A stretch of 64,000 nucleotides of DNA from NCBI GenBank assembly GCA_023401925.1, contig JAEXDA010000043.1:434001-498000 (forward strand), read 5' to 3'. Shown here in pieces: positions 24,320 to 32,886 of this stretch. The number at the start of each line of letters is the position of its first letter. Positions within the stretch are counted from its first letter, which is position 1. This stretch comes from Bacillota bacterium. Its GTDB lineage: Bacteria > Bacillota > UBA4882 > UBA8346. The notes under the pieces were generated by a model, which had not been told where the DNA came from, made no database searches, and worked only from the letters and a program-made list of their open reading frames with translations. The position numbers were made by a program, and so were the translations under genes.

Positions 24320-25159
24320 TTACCTCCCATATTTCTTAATTTCCTTAAGAACTTTTTGAATTTGTTTATCCGGAGTCGAAGCCCCGGCAGTTACTCCAAC
24401 TTTTTTTACATTTTGGAACCACTCTGAGCACAATTCATCGGGACTTTCAACCTGAAAACTTTTACTGCCGTTAACGCGGCAAATTTCCCATAATCTTGTC
24501 GTATTGGCAGAGTTTTTTCCACCAACTACAATCATCAAATCAACCTTTTTACTTAGATCTGCCGCTTCTTGCTGCCGTTTTGAAGTCGCCAGACAAATTG
24601 TATTAAAAACCCGTATTTCTTTAGCCCGTTCCAAAAGGACGGTCACGACTTTTTTAAAATAGTTGATATCTTGAGTGGTTTGACTGATAATTCCAATTTT
24701 AGGGGATATAACCTGTCCTTCTAAATCCTCTATTTTATTCAAGACGATGGCATCACCGTTTACCGAGTCTAAAACTCCTTTTACCTCAGCATGTTCGCGT
24801 TCACCCACAATAATGATTTGATAACACTGTTCATGCAACATGATTGCCAATTGATGCACATTTTTAACGAAAGGACAAGTAGCATCAATAATATCCAGGT
24901 TTTTAAAATATGCCTGCTGATATATTTGAGGTCCGGCACCATGAGAACGGATCACAACACGTCCCGATTGAACCTCTGAAATATCTTCCACAACTGCAAG
25001 CCCTTGATTGCGTAAATCTTCCACAACTCCGGGATTGTGGATAATAGGGCCCAAACTAGAAATTGGTTTTTGATCCAATGTTAATGCTTCATTGACTAAA
25101 TCCAAAGCTCTTCTTACCCCGAAACAAAAACCGGCGGTTTTGGCCAAAATTATTTCCAT
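24320..25159 (-). CDS. ispH: 4-hydroxy-3-methylbut-2-enyl diphosphate reductase
   Basis: 279 residues. The three cluster cysteines are in AGFCFGVRRALD (~12), DATCPFVKNVH (~95) and ICLATSKRQQEA (~190), with the conserved SHGAGPQIYQQA (~72-83) and VTAGASTPD near the end. IspH reduces HMBPP to IPP and DMAPP, the last step of the non-mevalonate isoprenoid route, and takes electrons from ferredoxin or flavodoxin. Between cmk and the S1 gene, five bases from the latter. Confidence 0.95.
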   Translation of the reverse strand: MEIILAKTAGFCFGVRRALDLVNEALTLDQKPISSLGPIIHNPGVVEDLRNQGLAVVEDISEVQSGRVVIRSHGAGPQIYQQAYFKNLDIIDATCPFVKNVHQLAIMLHEQCYQIIIVGEREHAEVKGVLDSVNGDAIVLNKIEDLEGQVISPKIGIISQTTQDINYFKKVVTVLLERAKEIRVFNTICLATSKRQQEAADLSKKVDLMIVVGGKNSANTTRLWEICRVNGSKSFQVESPDELCSEWFQNVKKVGVTAGASTPDKQIQKVLKEIKKYGR

Positions 25160-25198
25160 AACGGTATTTTCAATAACCTCGAAATTTTCTTTTTAAGT

Positions 25199-25897
25199 TT
25201 ATTGCGTTTTTGCGCCGTTTATAACAGCCAACTCCTTGACTTTTTCCACCACTTGTTCAATGGTCAAATTGGTTGTATCTAATAAAATTGCCTGTTTATC
25301 CTGGCATAATGGACTGATTTCACGATGACTGTCGTATAAATCACGTTGCCGGATTTGTTCTTCGAGTTCTTCTTGATCCACATGAATACCTTTTTCTTGC
25401 AATTCCAGCCAACGCCGATGACTTCTTTCGGTAACCGAGGCAGTTAAGTAAATCTTTAGTTCAGCTTTTGGTAAAACTACAGTTCCAATATCACGGCCAT
25501 CCATCACAACCCCGCCTAGTTTAGCCATGTTGCGCTGTAAATTTACCATGCCTTGTCTTACTCCAGCGACGGCTGCGACTACTGAAACATTGTTTGTCAC
25601 TTCTAGGCTACGAATTTTTTCAGTGACATCTTCACCATCCATAATAATATGTAAAATAGAGTCGACTCCGATCCTTTCATATTCGAGCCCAATCGATGTA
25701 TTTTTGGCCAAAGACGTTAATTGACGATTATCAGTAAGTGGTATTTGATTCCGTAATGCTTTCAAAGTAATGGCTCTATACATTGCTCCGGTGTCAATAT
25801 AAATATAGCCAAATTTGATGGCAACTTTCTTGGCAATAGTACTTTTTCCAGAGCCAGCCGGTCCATCAATCGCAATTGAAATTTTTTCGGTATTCAT
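25199..25897 (-). CDS. cmk: Cytidylate kinase
   Basis: 232 residues. Walker A GPAGSGKSTIAKK (~13-25), the CMP-binding IDTGAMYRAIT (~36-46) and VMDGRDIGTVVLP (~128-140) with an arginine-rich lid near ERSHRRWLELQEKG. It phosphorylates CMP and dCMP with ATP. First gene of cmk-ispH-S1; ATG start with AGGAG close upstream. Confidence 0.95.
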   Translation of the reverse strand: MNTEKISIAIDGPAGSGKSTIAKKVAIKFGYIYIDTGAMYRAITLKALRNQIPLTDNRQLTSLAKNTSIGLEYERIGVDSILHIIMDGEDVTEKIRSLEVTNNVSVVAAVAGVRQGMVNLQRNMAKLGGVVMDGRDIGTVVLPKAELKIYLTASVTERSHRRWLELQEKGIHVDQEELEEQIRQRDLYDSHREISPLCQDKQAILLDTTNLTIEQVVEKVKELAVINGAKTQ

Positions 25898-25928
25898 AGG
25901 ATCTCCTTAGGTTATGGGTTGATGAAAG

Positions 25929-25980
25929 AAAAATTCAGAACAACACTGACAGCCCGTTCCGATGGGCTGGTTTCTGAAAT
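25929..25980 (-). terminator. Terminator between the coaD group and cmk
   Basis: Inner stem CAGCCC (25950-25955) / GGGCTG (25964-25969), extended by an imperfect outer pairing of TTCAGAA with TTCTGAA, followed on the minus strand by TTTTTC. It separates two head-to-tail operons. Confidence 0.5.
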
Positions 25981-26436
25981 TTATAATTTATATTTATTAA
26001 GTAGCTCTTCACGTCCCTTATGGACAACTGTGAGAGTCCGTTCGAGGCTTTCTTCAAGGTTCTCCAATAATTGGTTGGCGTATTGCAAGGCCTCGGTTTC
26101 GATTTCCCTTGCTATTTGTTTCGCTTCATTGATGATCCGGTGCGCGTCTTCTTCGGCACGGGCGGTGATTTCATCCTCGCGGACCAAACGTTCCGCATAA
26201 TTTTCTGCTTCTTTTAGAATGCGTTTAGCTTCTTCCTGAGCTTGAGCTATATAACGTTCTTTTTCCCGGCTAACCCATTCAGCCTCTTTAATCTCATCCG
26301 GTAAAGCAATCCGAATTTTTTTAATGAGTTCTAAGAGTTCTTCCCGATCGATCCAAACTTTTCCCGCCATCTTAAAATTATTGGCGGCTAATTTCTCTAA
26401 ATGATCGAGAAGTAGAAGGATATTCATTTTCGGCAT
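25981..26436 (-). CDS. Coiled-coil protein (ATP synthase B/DivIVA-like)
   Basis: I start at the ATG at 26436, seven bases after AGGTG, giving 151 residues. After NILLLLDHLEKLAANNFKMA (~4-23) and a basic loop, residues ~50-140 are a long charged coiled coil with repeated Glu/Ala/Lys heptads (EEAKRILKEAENYAERLV). Similar proteins sit beside coaD in many Clostridia and are annotated ATPase or DivIVA-like with no proven role. No membrane segment is visible. Ten bases after coaD, same operon. Confidence 0.75.
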   Translation of the reverse strand: MPKMNILLLLDHLEKLAANNFKMAGKVWIDREELLELIKKIRIALPDEIKEAEWVSREKERYIAQAQEEAKRILKEAENYAERLVREDEITARAEEDAHRIINEAKQIAREIETEALQYANQLLENLEESLERTLTVVHKGREELLNKYKL

Positions 26437-26446
26437 TTTGAAACAC

Positions 26447-26953
26447 CTACAATTTTTTATATTTTTCAAGTAATGCTTTTTCAGCTTCAGGCGGAACCAA
26501 TCCGCTCAGATCCCCGCCAAGTTGGGCTAATTCCTTAGCCATACTCGAGCTTAAAAAGGAGTATTCATTTTTGGTGGTCATGAACATTGTTTCAATCCCA
26601 GGCGCCATACGTTTGTTAATGAGGGCCATCTGAAACTCAATCTCAAAATCTGAAATCGCCCGTAATCCCTTTACAATAAGGTTTCCTCTTACCTGACTTA
26701 CGAAGTCCACCAATAAACCGCTAAAATAATAAACTTCAACGTTGGGAAGATGGTTTAAAACCAATTTCAATAAATGAACGCGTTCTTCGAGGGAAAATAG
26801 CGGTTTTTTACTTGGATTTTGGATAACCCCGACTACGACAGCAGGAAATAATTGGGCAGTCCGTTCAATAATATCAATATGCCCATTGGTAACCGGATCG
26901 AAACTTCCGGGGCACACTGCTTTGGTTTCCTTTGAGATGGTTTGATTATACAT
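26447..26953 (-). CDS. coaD: Phosphopantetheine adenylyltransferase
   Basis: 168 residues. CPGSFDPVTNGHIDII (~14-29) holds the HxGH-type TNGH motif that binds ATP; KGLRAISDFEIEFQMA (~94-109) and TTKNEYSFLSSS (~126-137) are the other nucleotide and pantetheine contacts. It makes dephospho-CoA from 4'-phosphopantetheine. It follows rsmD by 17 bases, the usual Bacillota pairing. Confidence 0.96.
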   Translation of the reverse strand: MYNQTISKETKAVCPGSFDPVTNGHIDIIERTAQLFPAVVVGVIQNPSKKPLFSLEERVHLLKLVLNHLPNVEVYYFSGLLVDFVSQVRGNLIVKGLRAISDFEIEFQMALINKRMAPGIETMFMTTKNEYSFLSSSMAKELAQLGGDLSGLVPPEAEKALLEKYKKL

Positions 26954-26970
26954 TCCATTTACCTGTCCTA

Positions 26971-27552
26971 TTATTCAATAGCACTTTCGTTAAAAGAATC
27001 TTTGGTCAACTGTTTTAAAAACGTAAGACTGATACCTCCATAATCCCGGGTAAGGTGTATTTTAAGCGTTGAAGGAATTTCAAAAGCAAGTTGACGCGGA
27101 TGTTCGATAATTAAAATACCACGTTCCTTAAGCAACTGATAATTTATAATTAATTCAATGGTTTTGGGTAGAAGACCCGCTTGAAATGGCGGATCTAGAA
27201 AAATTAAATCAAATGAAAAAGATTGCTTGGCTAAAATGGCCAAAGTACGTTCAACAGGCGATTGGATGATCCGAAAATGATCTTTTGGATCCAAAAAGCG
27301 AATATTATTCCGTAACAATTGAATACTTGTCGGATTTGCGTCGGCAAAAACTACCATTTTCGCATTACGGCTTAACGCTTCAATTCCGATAGCGCCAGTC
27401 CCTGCAAATAAATCTAAAAAATCAGCCTCCCCGATTTCGGGGCTGATAATATTAAATAAGGCTTCTTTAATTCGATCGGCCGTGGGACGTAAACCTTCAT
27501 GTTTAGGTCCTTTTAGGGGACGACCCTTATACTTTCCGGCAATAACTCTCAT
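26971..27552 (-). CDS. rsmD: 16S rRNA (guanine966-N2)-methyltransferase
   Basis: 193 residues. It opens MRVIAGKYKGRPLKGP, has the SAM site FLDLFAGTGAIGIEALSR (~45-62) and the catalytic DPPF (~118-121). It methylates G966 of 16S rRNA. Its ATG abuts the TAA of the upstream degV-like gene with no gap, and coaD follows. Confidence 0.94.
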   Translation of the reverse strand: MRVIAGKYKGRPLKGPKHEGLRPTADRIKEALFNIISPEIGEADFLDLFAGTGAIGIEALSRNAKMVVFADANPTSIQLLRNNIRFLDPKDHFRIIQSPVERTLAILAKQSFSFDLIFLDPPFQAGLLPKTIELIINYQLLKERGILIIEHPRQLAFEIPSTLKIHLTRDYGGISLTFLKQLTKDSFNESAIE

Positions 27553-28395
27553 TTATAAAGGAATGGCCACGATACCAATAGTATTCGGACCGGTATGGGA
27601 ACCCACAACGGGACCGACAATACTGGAATAAAATTCGGCAATATTTAAATTTTTTTCAGCAGTTCGCTGTAATAGCTGAGCAACATCCGGCATTTCGGTA
27701 TGTAAAACGCAAATCATTAGGGGTGTCTTACCAAATTGAGCAACTAATTTTTCGACCATAGCGGCAGCGACTTTATGAAAATTGCCATGAATTTTATCAG
27801 CGGGAACAATGATACCGTTTTCAATGGATAATATTGGTTTCATATTCAACAGACTTCCTACCATAGATGATGCTTCTCCAATCCTTCCCATGCGGTGAAG
27901 GTGCTCAAGGCTGCCGGGTGTGAAATAAACCGCTACTTTTTTTTGCCATTCATGAATCGCCTTAACAATTTCCATACCGGTAGCATTATTTTTTGCCATT
28001 CGGGCGGCTTTTATAACAATTAATCCCAACGCCATTGAGACATATCCGGAATCGATAACTTCAACCTTAGGACCGTTTTTAAGCAACTGAACCCCTGATT
28101 GGGCGGAATGGATCGTGGCACTCATTCCTTGTGAAATAAAAACCCCAATGATAGTATCTTCAGGAGATGCAGCTTGATAAATAGAAAGGAATTCGCTCGC
28201 TGAAGGCTCTGAAGTATCCGGTAAGACAGCATCATTTCTTAATAGACTATAAAATTCGTCACTCCATATATCAACACCCTCTTTAAAACTTTCGCCATCA
28301 AAATGAACATGTAAGGGAACAACCGTAATGTCATATGCCCGGGCTAATTTTTCGGGTAAATCGGCCGAACTATCTGTCATGATTTTAACAGCCAT
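27553..28395 (-). CDS. DegV family fatty acid-binding protein (FakB type)
   Basis: 280 residues. It starts KIMTDSSADLPEKLA, has PDTSEPSASEFLSIYQ (~58-73), VEVIDSGYVSMALG (~110-123) and a C-terminal VVGSHTGPNTIGIVAI, all DegV features. DegV proteins bind a fatty acid and present it to the kinase FakA; the adjacent upstream DhaL-domain gene is the matching kinase type. Twelve bases lie between the two genes, supporting a FakA/FakB pair for exogenous fatty acid phosphorylation. Confidence 0.9.
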   Translation of the reverse strand: MAVKIMTDSSADLPEKLARAYDITVVPLHVHFDGESFKEGVDIWSDEFYSLLRNDAVLPDTSEPSASEFLSIYQAASPEDTIIGVFISQGMSATIHSAQSGVQLLKNGPKVEVIDSGYVSMALGLIVIKAARMAKNNATGMEIVKAIHEWQKKVAVYFTPGSLEHLHRMGRIGEASSMVGSLLNMKPILSIENGIIVPADKIHGNFHKVAAAMVEKLVAQFGKTPLMICVLHTEMPDVAQLLQRTAEKNLNIAEFYSSIVGPVVGSHTGPNTIGIVAIPL

Positions 28396-28407
28396 CTAAG
28401 AAGCTCC

Positions 28408-30045
28408 TTATTCGATCGACAACAAATAATAATAAAGCGGTTGTCCACCATAATATAATTCAAACTCCGCTTCGGAAAATTTATCTTCTAATTGATTAAG
28501 AAGTTCCTGGGCTTTCGTTGCGGTCACTTCATTGCCATAATATATTGAGATCAATCCACTATTTGCTTCGGGAACGCCGTTTAACACTTTTTCAACCACT
28601 TCTTCCGGAGATTTACCTGATGCAACAATTTCCCCGTTAACAAGGCCAATATTATCACCTTGTTTAATTTCCTGATCGCTAAATTGAAAACTGCGAACAG
28701 CATAAGTGATTTCACAAGTAATAATGTTACTGCTTTTTTCAGTCATTTGGGTTACATTTTCTTCCAACGAATGTTCATCAGAAAAATTCATCATCGCCGA
28801 TAAACCTTCGGGAGTACTTTGAGTTGGAATAACTTTAACTTCTTTGGAAGTCAATTCTTGAACATGGTTTGCCGTCATAACAATGTTACTATTGTTTGGT
28901 AATATAATAATTTTTGAAGAAGGTAAAGCTGAAACTGCTTTTGTTAAATCCTCAATGCTGGGGTTCATTGTTTGACCACCATTGACAACCACTTGAACAC
29001 CCAGGCTTCGAAAAATCCTTTCCAGACCGTCTCCGGCAGTTACTGCCACAACACCGATTTTTCGGTTAGAATTACCATCAACCATCATTTTAGCAAGCCT
29101 TTGTTGACTTTGCTCCACCATGTTATGAATTTGTATTTCCGAGAGATCCCCGAGCCGGACTGCAAAGTCCAAAATAATACCTGGGTTGTTGGTATGTAGA
29201 TGAATTTTAACATTATTTTCATCTCCCACCACCAACATACAATCACCATGAGGACTCAAGCTATTCTGAATATATTCCAAGTCAAGTTGTTTACCTTTTA
29301 GGATAAATTCCGTGCAATACTGAAAATTAATCGTCTCACCGAGAATTTCTCCATCATTGTCGGTATACGGAGCAATACTTACGATTTTAGCGGGAGCAAC
29401 ACTTTCCGTAGGCACATCTTCGCCATGAAGGTATTTGATCATCCCTTCAAAAAAATAAACCAAACCCTGAGCACCAGCATCTACAACACCGGCTTTTTTT
29501 AAGACAGGCAACATTTCCGGAGTTTGAGCCAGCACTTGACAAGCATGTTGATAGATATTTTCAAGATATCCATCAAGAGAAGATTTTTTTGTTATATTCT
29601 CCGTAGCGTATTTTGCGATTTCTTTAATGACTGTTAAAACGGTTCCTTCGACCGGTTGACGAACAGCCTGAAAACATGAAGTGGAAGAACCGTTAAGTCC
29701 TTTTTCAATTTCCAATTTGGAGATATGTTTCGCTCCTTTTGGAATCGCTTTGGTAAAGCCGCGGAAAAATTGAGAAACAATCACTCCGCTGTTGCCCCTG
29801 GCACCCATTAATGCACCATATGCAGCAGATTCTAAAATGTCCTTAACATTTTCGGACGGATTTTGCATTACTTCTCGTAATGCTGATTGAAATGTAAGGT
29901 ACATATTGGTTCCCGTATCACCATCGGGAACAGGAAAAACATTTAAAGTATCAACTTCGGCCTTATGGGCATTGAGGCAAGCGGTGCCGGAAGCTAATAA
30001 TTGTTTTAACATACTGCCGTTTATAATATCAAGCTGCAAAATCAT
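28408..30045 (-). CDS. DhaL/DAK2-domain kinase, fatty acid kinase FakA-like (YloV)
   Basis: 545 residues. N-terminal DhaL domain (~10-200) with FPVPDGDTGTNMYLTF (~37-52) for Mg-ATP and GARGNSGVIVSQFFRG (~79-94); a middle domain; and a C-terminal DegV-like region (~320-545). YloV/FakA phosphorylates fatty acids bound to FakB proteins. The annotated ATG is only one base from AAGGAGG; the TTG at 30039 (codon 3) is seven bases away and is the more likely start. Follows asp23, as yloU-yloV do in Bacillus. Confidence 0.9.
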   Translation of the reverse strand: MILQLDIINGSMLKQLLASGTACLNAHKAEVDTLNVFPVPDGDTGTNMYLTFQSALREVMQNPSENVKDILESAAYGALMGARGNSGVIVSQFFRGFTKAIPKGAKHISKLEIEKGLNGSSTSCFQAVRQPVEGTVLTVIKEIAKYATENITKKSSLDGYLENIYQHACQVLAQTPEMLPVLKKAGVVDAGAQGLVYFFEGMIKYLHGEDVPTESVAPAKIVSIAPYTDNDGEILGETINFQYCTEFILKGKQLDLEYIQNSLSPHGDCMLVVGDENNVKIHLHTNNPGIILDFAVRLGDLSEIQIHNMVEQSQQRLAKMMVDGNSNRKIGVVAVTAGDGLERIFRSLGVQVVVNGGQTMNPSIEDLTKAVSALPSSKIIILPNNSNIVMTANHVQELTSKEVKVIPTQSTPEGLSAMMNFSDEHSLEENVTQMTEKSSNIITCEITYAVRSFQFSDQEIKQGDNIGLVNGEIVASGKSPEEVVEKVLNGVPEANSGLISIYYGNEVTATKAQELLNQLEDKFSEAEFELYYGGQPLYYYLLSIE

Positions 30046-30137
30046 GCCTCCTTAGTCTGGTTCTCAACCGAAAAAAATAAAAATAAGTAAAAATAATTGA
30101 TAATCATTCCTATCAATTACAAAAAAAGCGATTCAAT

Positions 30138-30512
30138 TTAATTTTTATTGGTGCGTACACCTTGTACGATTACATTGATCTCAGATACTTGAAGCCCTAA
30201 CTGATTTTCAATTGCATATTTGACATTTTGAATGACATTCCGGGCAACTTCTTTGATTCGGACTCCGTATTCAACAATAATATACAAATCGACAACGATT
30301 GAATCTTCATCAATGACAATCTCGATTCCCTTGGTTAGGTTATCTTTGCCGGTCAGTAATTCCGAAATCCCATCTTGAATGTTATGAGAAGCCATCCCGA
30401 CAACCCCGAAACATTGCATTGCCGCTATTCCCGCTACCATGGCTATTGCATTGGGTGAAATATTGATGACCCCAAGTGATTGGTTGATACCGGAATTGGA
30501 CATTTCTGGCAC
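30138..30512 (-). CDS. Asp23/Gls24 family envelope stress response protein (YloU)
   Basis: 124 residues. ISPNAIAMVAGIAAMQCFGVVG and VDLYIIVEYGVRIKEVARNV (~73-92) are the Asp23 signatures, followed by the conserved VNVIVQGV-type end (INVIVQGVRTNK). Members are small cytoplasmic or membrane-associated proteins of unclear mechanism. It precedes the fakA-like gene, the standard yloU-yloV order. Confidence 0.9.
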   Translation of the reverse strand: MPEMSNSGINQSLGVINISPNAIAMVAGIAAMQCFGVVGMASHNIQDGISELLTGKDNLTKGIEIVIDEDSIVVDLYIIVEYGVRIKEVARNVIQNVKYAIENQLGLQVSEINVIVQGVRTNKN

Positions 30513-30629
30513 GTTTTTTCCTCCCTATTTGTTTTAACCAAAAACTATAAATTCGCTTTAAAATAAAAATATCCTGCCAAATTATTAGGACTCCATTTAA
30601 TAAGCTTAATTATTAGCTAGCGAATTAAA

Positions 30630-30830
30630 TTAAGCTTTATCTTCAAGAACTTCATTTAATGCTTTCAGTAACACTTCCAAAGAAATTTGGTGCATTTTAG
30701 CTCCGTTTTCAATCGTTTCCATAGTGATTCCCATGCACCCGATGCAGCCCATACCTAATTCCTCAAAAATTTCCGCAGTTTTTGGGTTTTGCTGTAAAAC
30801 ATCAATAATACGGGTATCTTTGGTAATCAT
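30630..30830 (-). CDS. DUF1858 domain protein (redox-disulfide type)
   Basis: I start at the ATG at 30830, seven bases after GGAGGG, which gives 66 residues; 21 further upstream codons lack a start signal. ITKDTRIIDVLQQNPKTAEI and FEELGMGCIGCMGITMETIE (~22-41) match DUF1858, where the paired cysteines (CIGC) may act as a redox disulfide or bind metal. Often near hybrid cluster or asp23 genes in anaerobes. The stop overlaps an AT-rich inverted repeat AAGCTTAATT/AATTAAGCTT (30604-30637). Confidence 0.85.
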   Translation of the reverse strand: MITKDTRIIDVLQQNPKTAEIFEELGMGCIGCMGITMETIENGAKMHQISLEVLLKALNEVLEDKA

Positions 30831-31186
30831 TCGGCGACCCTCCCCAATCCAATGACTTCTACTAATTTCGTAGTATTTCCATTCATAAAACAACTATGAA
30901 AAGCTCACCAATACTAACTTAGCAACTGAATTTAAGCATCAAAAATTGAGGGAGATGAGAGCAATCCCTAATTCCTTCATAACTATAAGAACGAATAAAC
31001 AAATAACTGATGAAATTTATCAATCAATTTTTTTGAAGGGATCATTTAAAAATAGTAAAACATCATTTGAATAATCTGTCAATCGAAAAGCAACTCTTTC
31101 ATGAATATTATAGGTAATATAGGAATGATTGACATATGGTAACGCCTATAGTTTAAACATTTTTCGAATTAAAATCAAGTTTTAAC
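30831..31186. other. Intergenic region between DUF1858 and rpmB, left part
   Basis: No gene is supported here. A minus-strand promoter TTGACA (31082-31077), 17-base spacer, TTTACT (31059-31054) could serve the DUF1858 gene. A plus-strand TTGACA (31129-31134), 17 bases, TTTAAA (31152-31157) points into the hairpin block further right; its -10 is weak. Confidence 0.35.
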
Positions 31187-31207
31187 GGATAGAAAATTTT
31201 TCTATCC
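31187..31207. repeat. 21-base palindrome
   Basis: GGATAGAAAA-T-TTTTCTATCC, perfect except the central base. It could be an operator for an unknown regulator or a hairpin bounding the structured block that follows; no U-tract follows on either strand. Confidence 0.5.
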
Positions 31208-31395
31208 AGAAAATACTTTCAACCCGGATATTTCGGATCGGTTCGCCAGTCGCCATCCAACAGCCACCCCGGCGGTATTTTCGCGCGTATTGATGCGCGA
31301 CATCGTTGTCCCGGCAAAGCTGGGGTAGATGACTACTTTAAAAATAGTCCCTTTGAGGATAAGGGCATCCAGGAGACCCGCTTAGAAAATGCCTT
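31208..31395. other. GC-rich block of consecutive hairpins, candidate RNA or dispersed repeat
   Basis: Richer in G+C than its flanks and without a supportable ORF. Four stems follow one another: TCGCGC/GCGCGA (31281-31300), CCCGGC/GCTGGG (31310-31324), GACTA/TAGTC (31331-31349) and CCCTT/AAGGG (31349-31365). On the minus strand it contains CTCCTGGATGCCC and CAGCTTTGCCGGGA, themes seen in dispersed intergenic repeats. I match it to no known riboswitch. Confidence 0.35.
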
Positions 31396-31423
31396 AAAAT
31401 CAACTTAATCCAATAAATTTCCC

Positions 31424-31452
31424 TTGTCAGTCGGCATCGTTTGTGGTAAAAT
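31424..31452 (+). promoter_or_regulatory. Sigma-A promoter of rpmB
   Basis: TTGTCA (31424-31429), a 17-base spacer and TAAAAT (31447-31452), ~40 bases before the rpmB start. Confidence 0.65.
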
Positions 31453-31495
31453 AGTTTTGCTCATGATATTGCTATATTTTTTGGAGGTGTTTTTT

Positions 31496-31687
31496 TTGTC
31501 TAATCGTTGTATGGTATGCGGCAAAGATTACCAGACCGGAAATTTGGTTAGCCATTCGAATATTAAAACCCATCACCGCTGGAAGGCTAATATTCGTTCA
31601 ATTTATGCTGTAATTGATGGAACGAAAAGAAAAATTCGCATCTGTTCACGTTGCTTACGTTCAAACAAAGTTCAAAGGGCAGTTTAA
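31496..31687 (+). CDS. rpmB: 50S ribosomal protein L28
   Basis: Start chosen at the TTG at 31496 because GGAGGTG lies six bases upstream and the product then begins LSNRCMVCGKDYQTGN, the normal L28 N-terminus; the longer frame from 31424 runs through the promoter. 63 residues. Two cysteine pairs (CMVC and CSRC) make it a zinc-binding (C+) L28. Own promoter and terminator, as is common for rpmB. Confidence 0.95.
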   Translation: MSNRCMVCGKDYQTGNLVSHSNIKTHHRWKANIRSIYAVIDGTKRKIRICSRCLRSNKVQRAV

Positions 31688-31695
31688 GTATAACT

Positions 31696-31717
31696 AAAAG
31701 ACCTTAGGGTCTTTTTT
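31696..31717 (+). terminator. Terminator of rpmB
   Basis: AAAAGACC (31696-31703), four-base loop, GGTCTTTT (31708-31715) running into TTTTTTG. Confidence 0.8.
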
Positions 31718-31823
31718 GTTTTGCTTTTTTAAGGTTGATGCTTTGTCACCCGGTAGATTTCTTTAAATTCTTCCGTTTTTTGGTAATGCAGGTAAATGCA
31801 AATAATCTTGGTGGTGAATTGTT

Positions 31824-32780
31824 ATGCCTCAATATAATCAACTTAAATTATTTACTGGAACCTCAAATCCTCCGCTTGGGCAAGAAATTGCCGATTATTT
31901 AGGAATTAAATTAGGCGGAGTTAAAATTTCCCGTTTTGCAAACGGCGAAATATATGTGCGTTATGAGGAAAGCATTCGCGGCGCCGATGTTTTTATCGTC
32001 CAATCCTTTGCCAATAGTGTCAATAATATTAATGATACGATCATGGAACTTCTGATTATGATTGATGCTTTAAAGAGAGCTTCCGCCGGACGAATTACAA
32101 CGGTAATCCCCTATTATTGCTATGCCCGTCAAGAAAAAAAATCCGCTCCCCGTGAGCCGATTACCGCCCGAATGCTTGCGGATATCATTTCGACAGTTGG
32201 TTCGGATCGCGTGATTACCATGGATCTTCATTCACCGGCAATTCAAGGCTTTTTTAATATTCCAGTTGACCATTTGACGGCCCTCCCGATGCTTGCTCAA
32301 TACATTAAGCAAAAAAGAATAACGGATGGGGTCATCATCGCTCCGGATGCCGGAAGTGTTAAAAAAGCTGAGAAACTGGCAACCCGTTTGAATTTACCCC
32401 TGGGAGTAATGTACAAACGTAGGCCTGCCCCCAATGTTGCTGAAATCACTTTCTTTATTGGCGAGGTTGAAGGAAAAGCTCCCATTATTATTGATGATAT
32501 GGTGGATACAGCCGGCAGTATCATCCAAGTAGTCAATACCCTTTTGGAACACGGCGCTAAACCGGAAATTCATTTATTGACAACCCATAGTATTTTTTCT
32601 CCGCCCGCCATGGAGCGTTTAAGCCACCCTGCTATTAAGGAAATCGTGGTTTGTAATACGGTTCCTTTAACACCGGAACGAACTTTACCAAACGTTACGA
32701 TATTATCAGTAGCTCCGCTTCTTGGAGACGCAATCCGCCGGATTCATCAGGATGTCTCCGTCAGCGTATTATTTGATTAA
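31824..32780 (+). CDS. prs: Ribose-phosphate pyrophosphokinase
   Basis: 318 residues. LFTGTSNPPLGQEIADYLGI at the start, FANGEIYVRYEESIRGADVF (~36-55), the catalytic flexible loop YYCYARQEKKSAPREPITA (~96-114), the cation-binding MDLHSPAIQGFF (~132-143) and the PRPP loop IIIDDMVDTAGSI (~222-234). It makes PRPP from ribose 5-phosphate and ATP for nucleotide, His and Trp synthesis. Shine-Dalgarno GGTGGTGA precedes the ATG. It stands alone here rather than beside glmU as in Bacillus. Confidence 0.95.
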   Translation: MPQYNQLKLFTGTSNPPLGQEIADYLGIKLGGVKISRFANGEIYVRYEESIRGADVFIVQSFANSVNNINDTIMELLIMIDALKRASAGRITTVIPYYCYARQEKKSAPREPITARMLADIISTVGSDRVITMDLHSPAIQGFFNIPVDHLTALPMLAQYIKQKRITDGVIIAPDAGSVKKAEKLATRLNLPLGVMYKRRPAPNVAEITFFIGEVEGKAPIIIDDMVDTAGSIIQVVNTLLEHGAKPEIHLLTTHSIFSPPAMERLSHPAIKEIVVCNTVPLTPERTLPNVTILSVAPLLGDAIRRIHQDVSVSVLFD

Positions 32781-32835
32781 CGAATTCATTGATCATGGTA
32801 GATCTTCAGTTGCAAAATTAACTACGAAATACCGT

Positions 32836-32884
32836 AAAAGGGCTGTTTTTGAAATCCATGAAGACAGCCCTTTTCAGCATTTTA
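32836..32884. terminator. Bidirectional terminator between prs and the convergent gene
   Basis: AAAAGGGCTGT (32836-32846) with ACAGCCCTTTT (32874-32884), an 11-bp stem flanked by A and T runs on both sides, 55 bases after prs. Confidence 0.75.
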
Positions 32885-32886
32885 TT

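Noticed and set aside
25919..26200. 93-codon plus-strand ORF
   Set aside because: Antisense to the coiled-coil gene; Ser/Arg-rich shadow typical of antisense to Glu/Ala helices.
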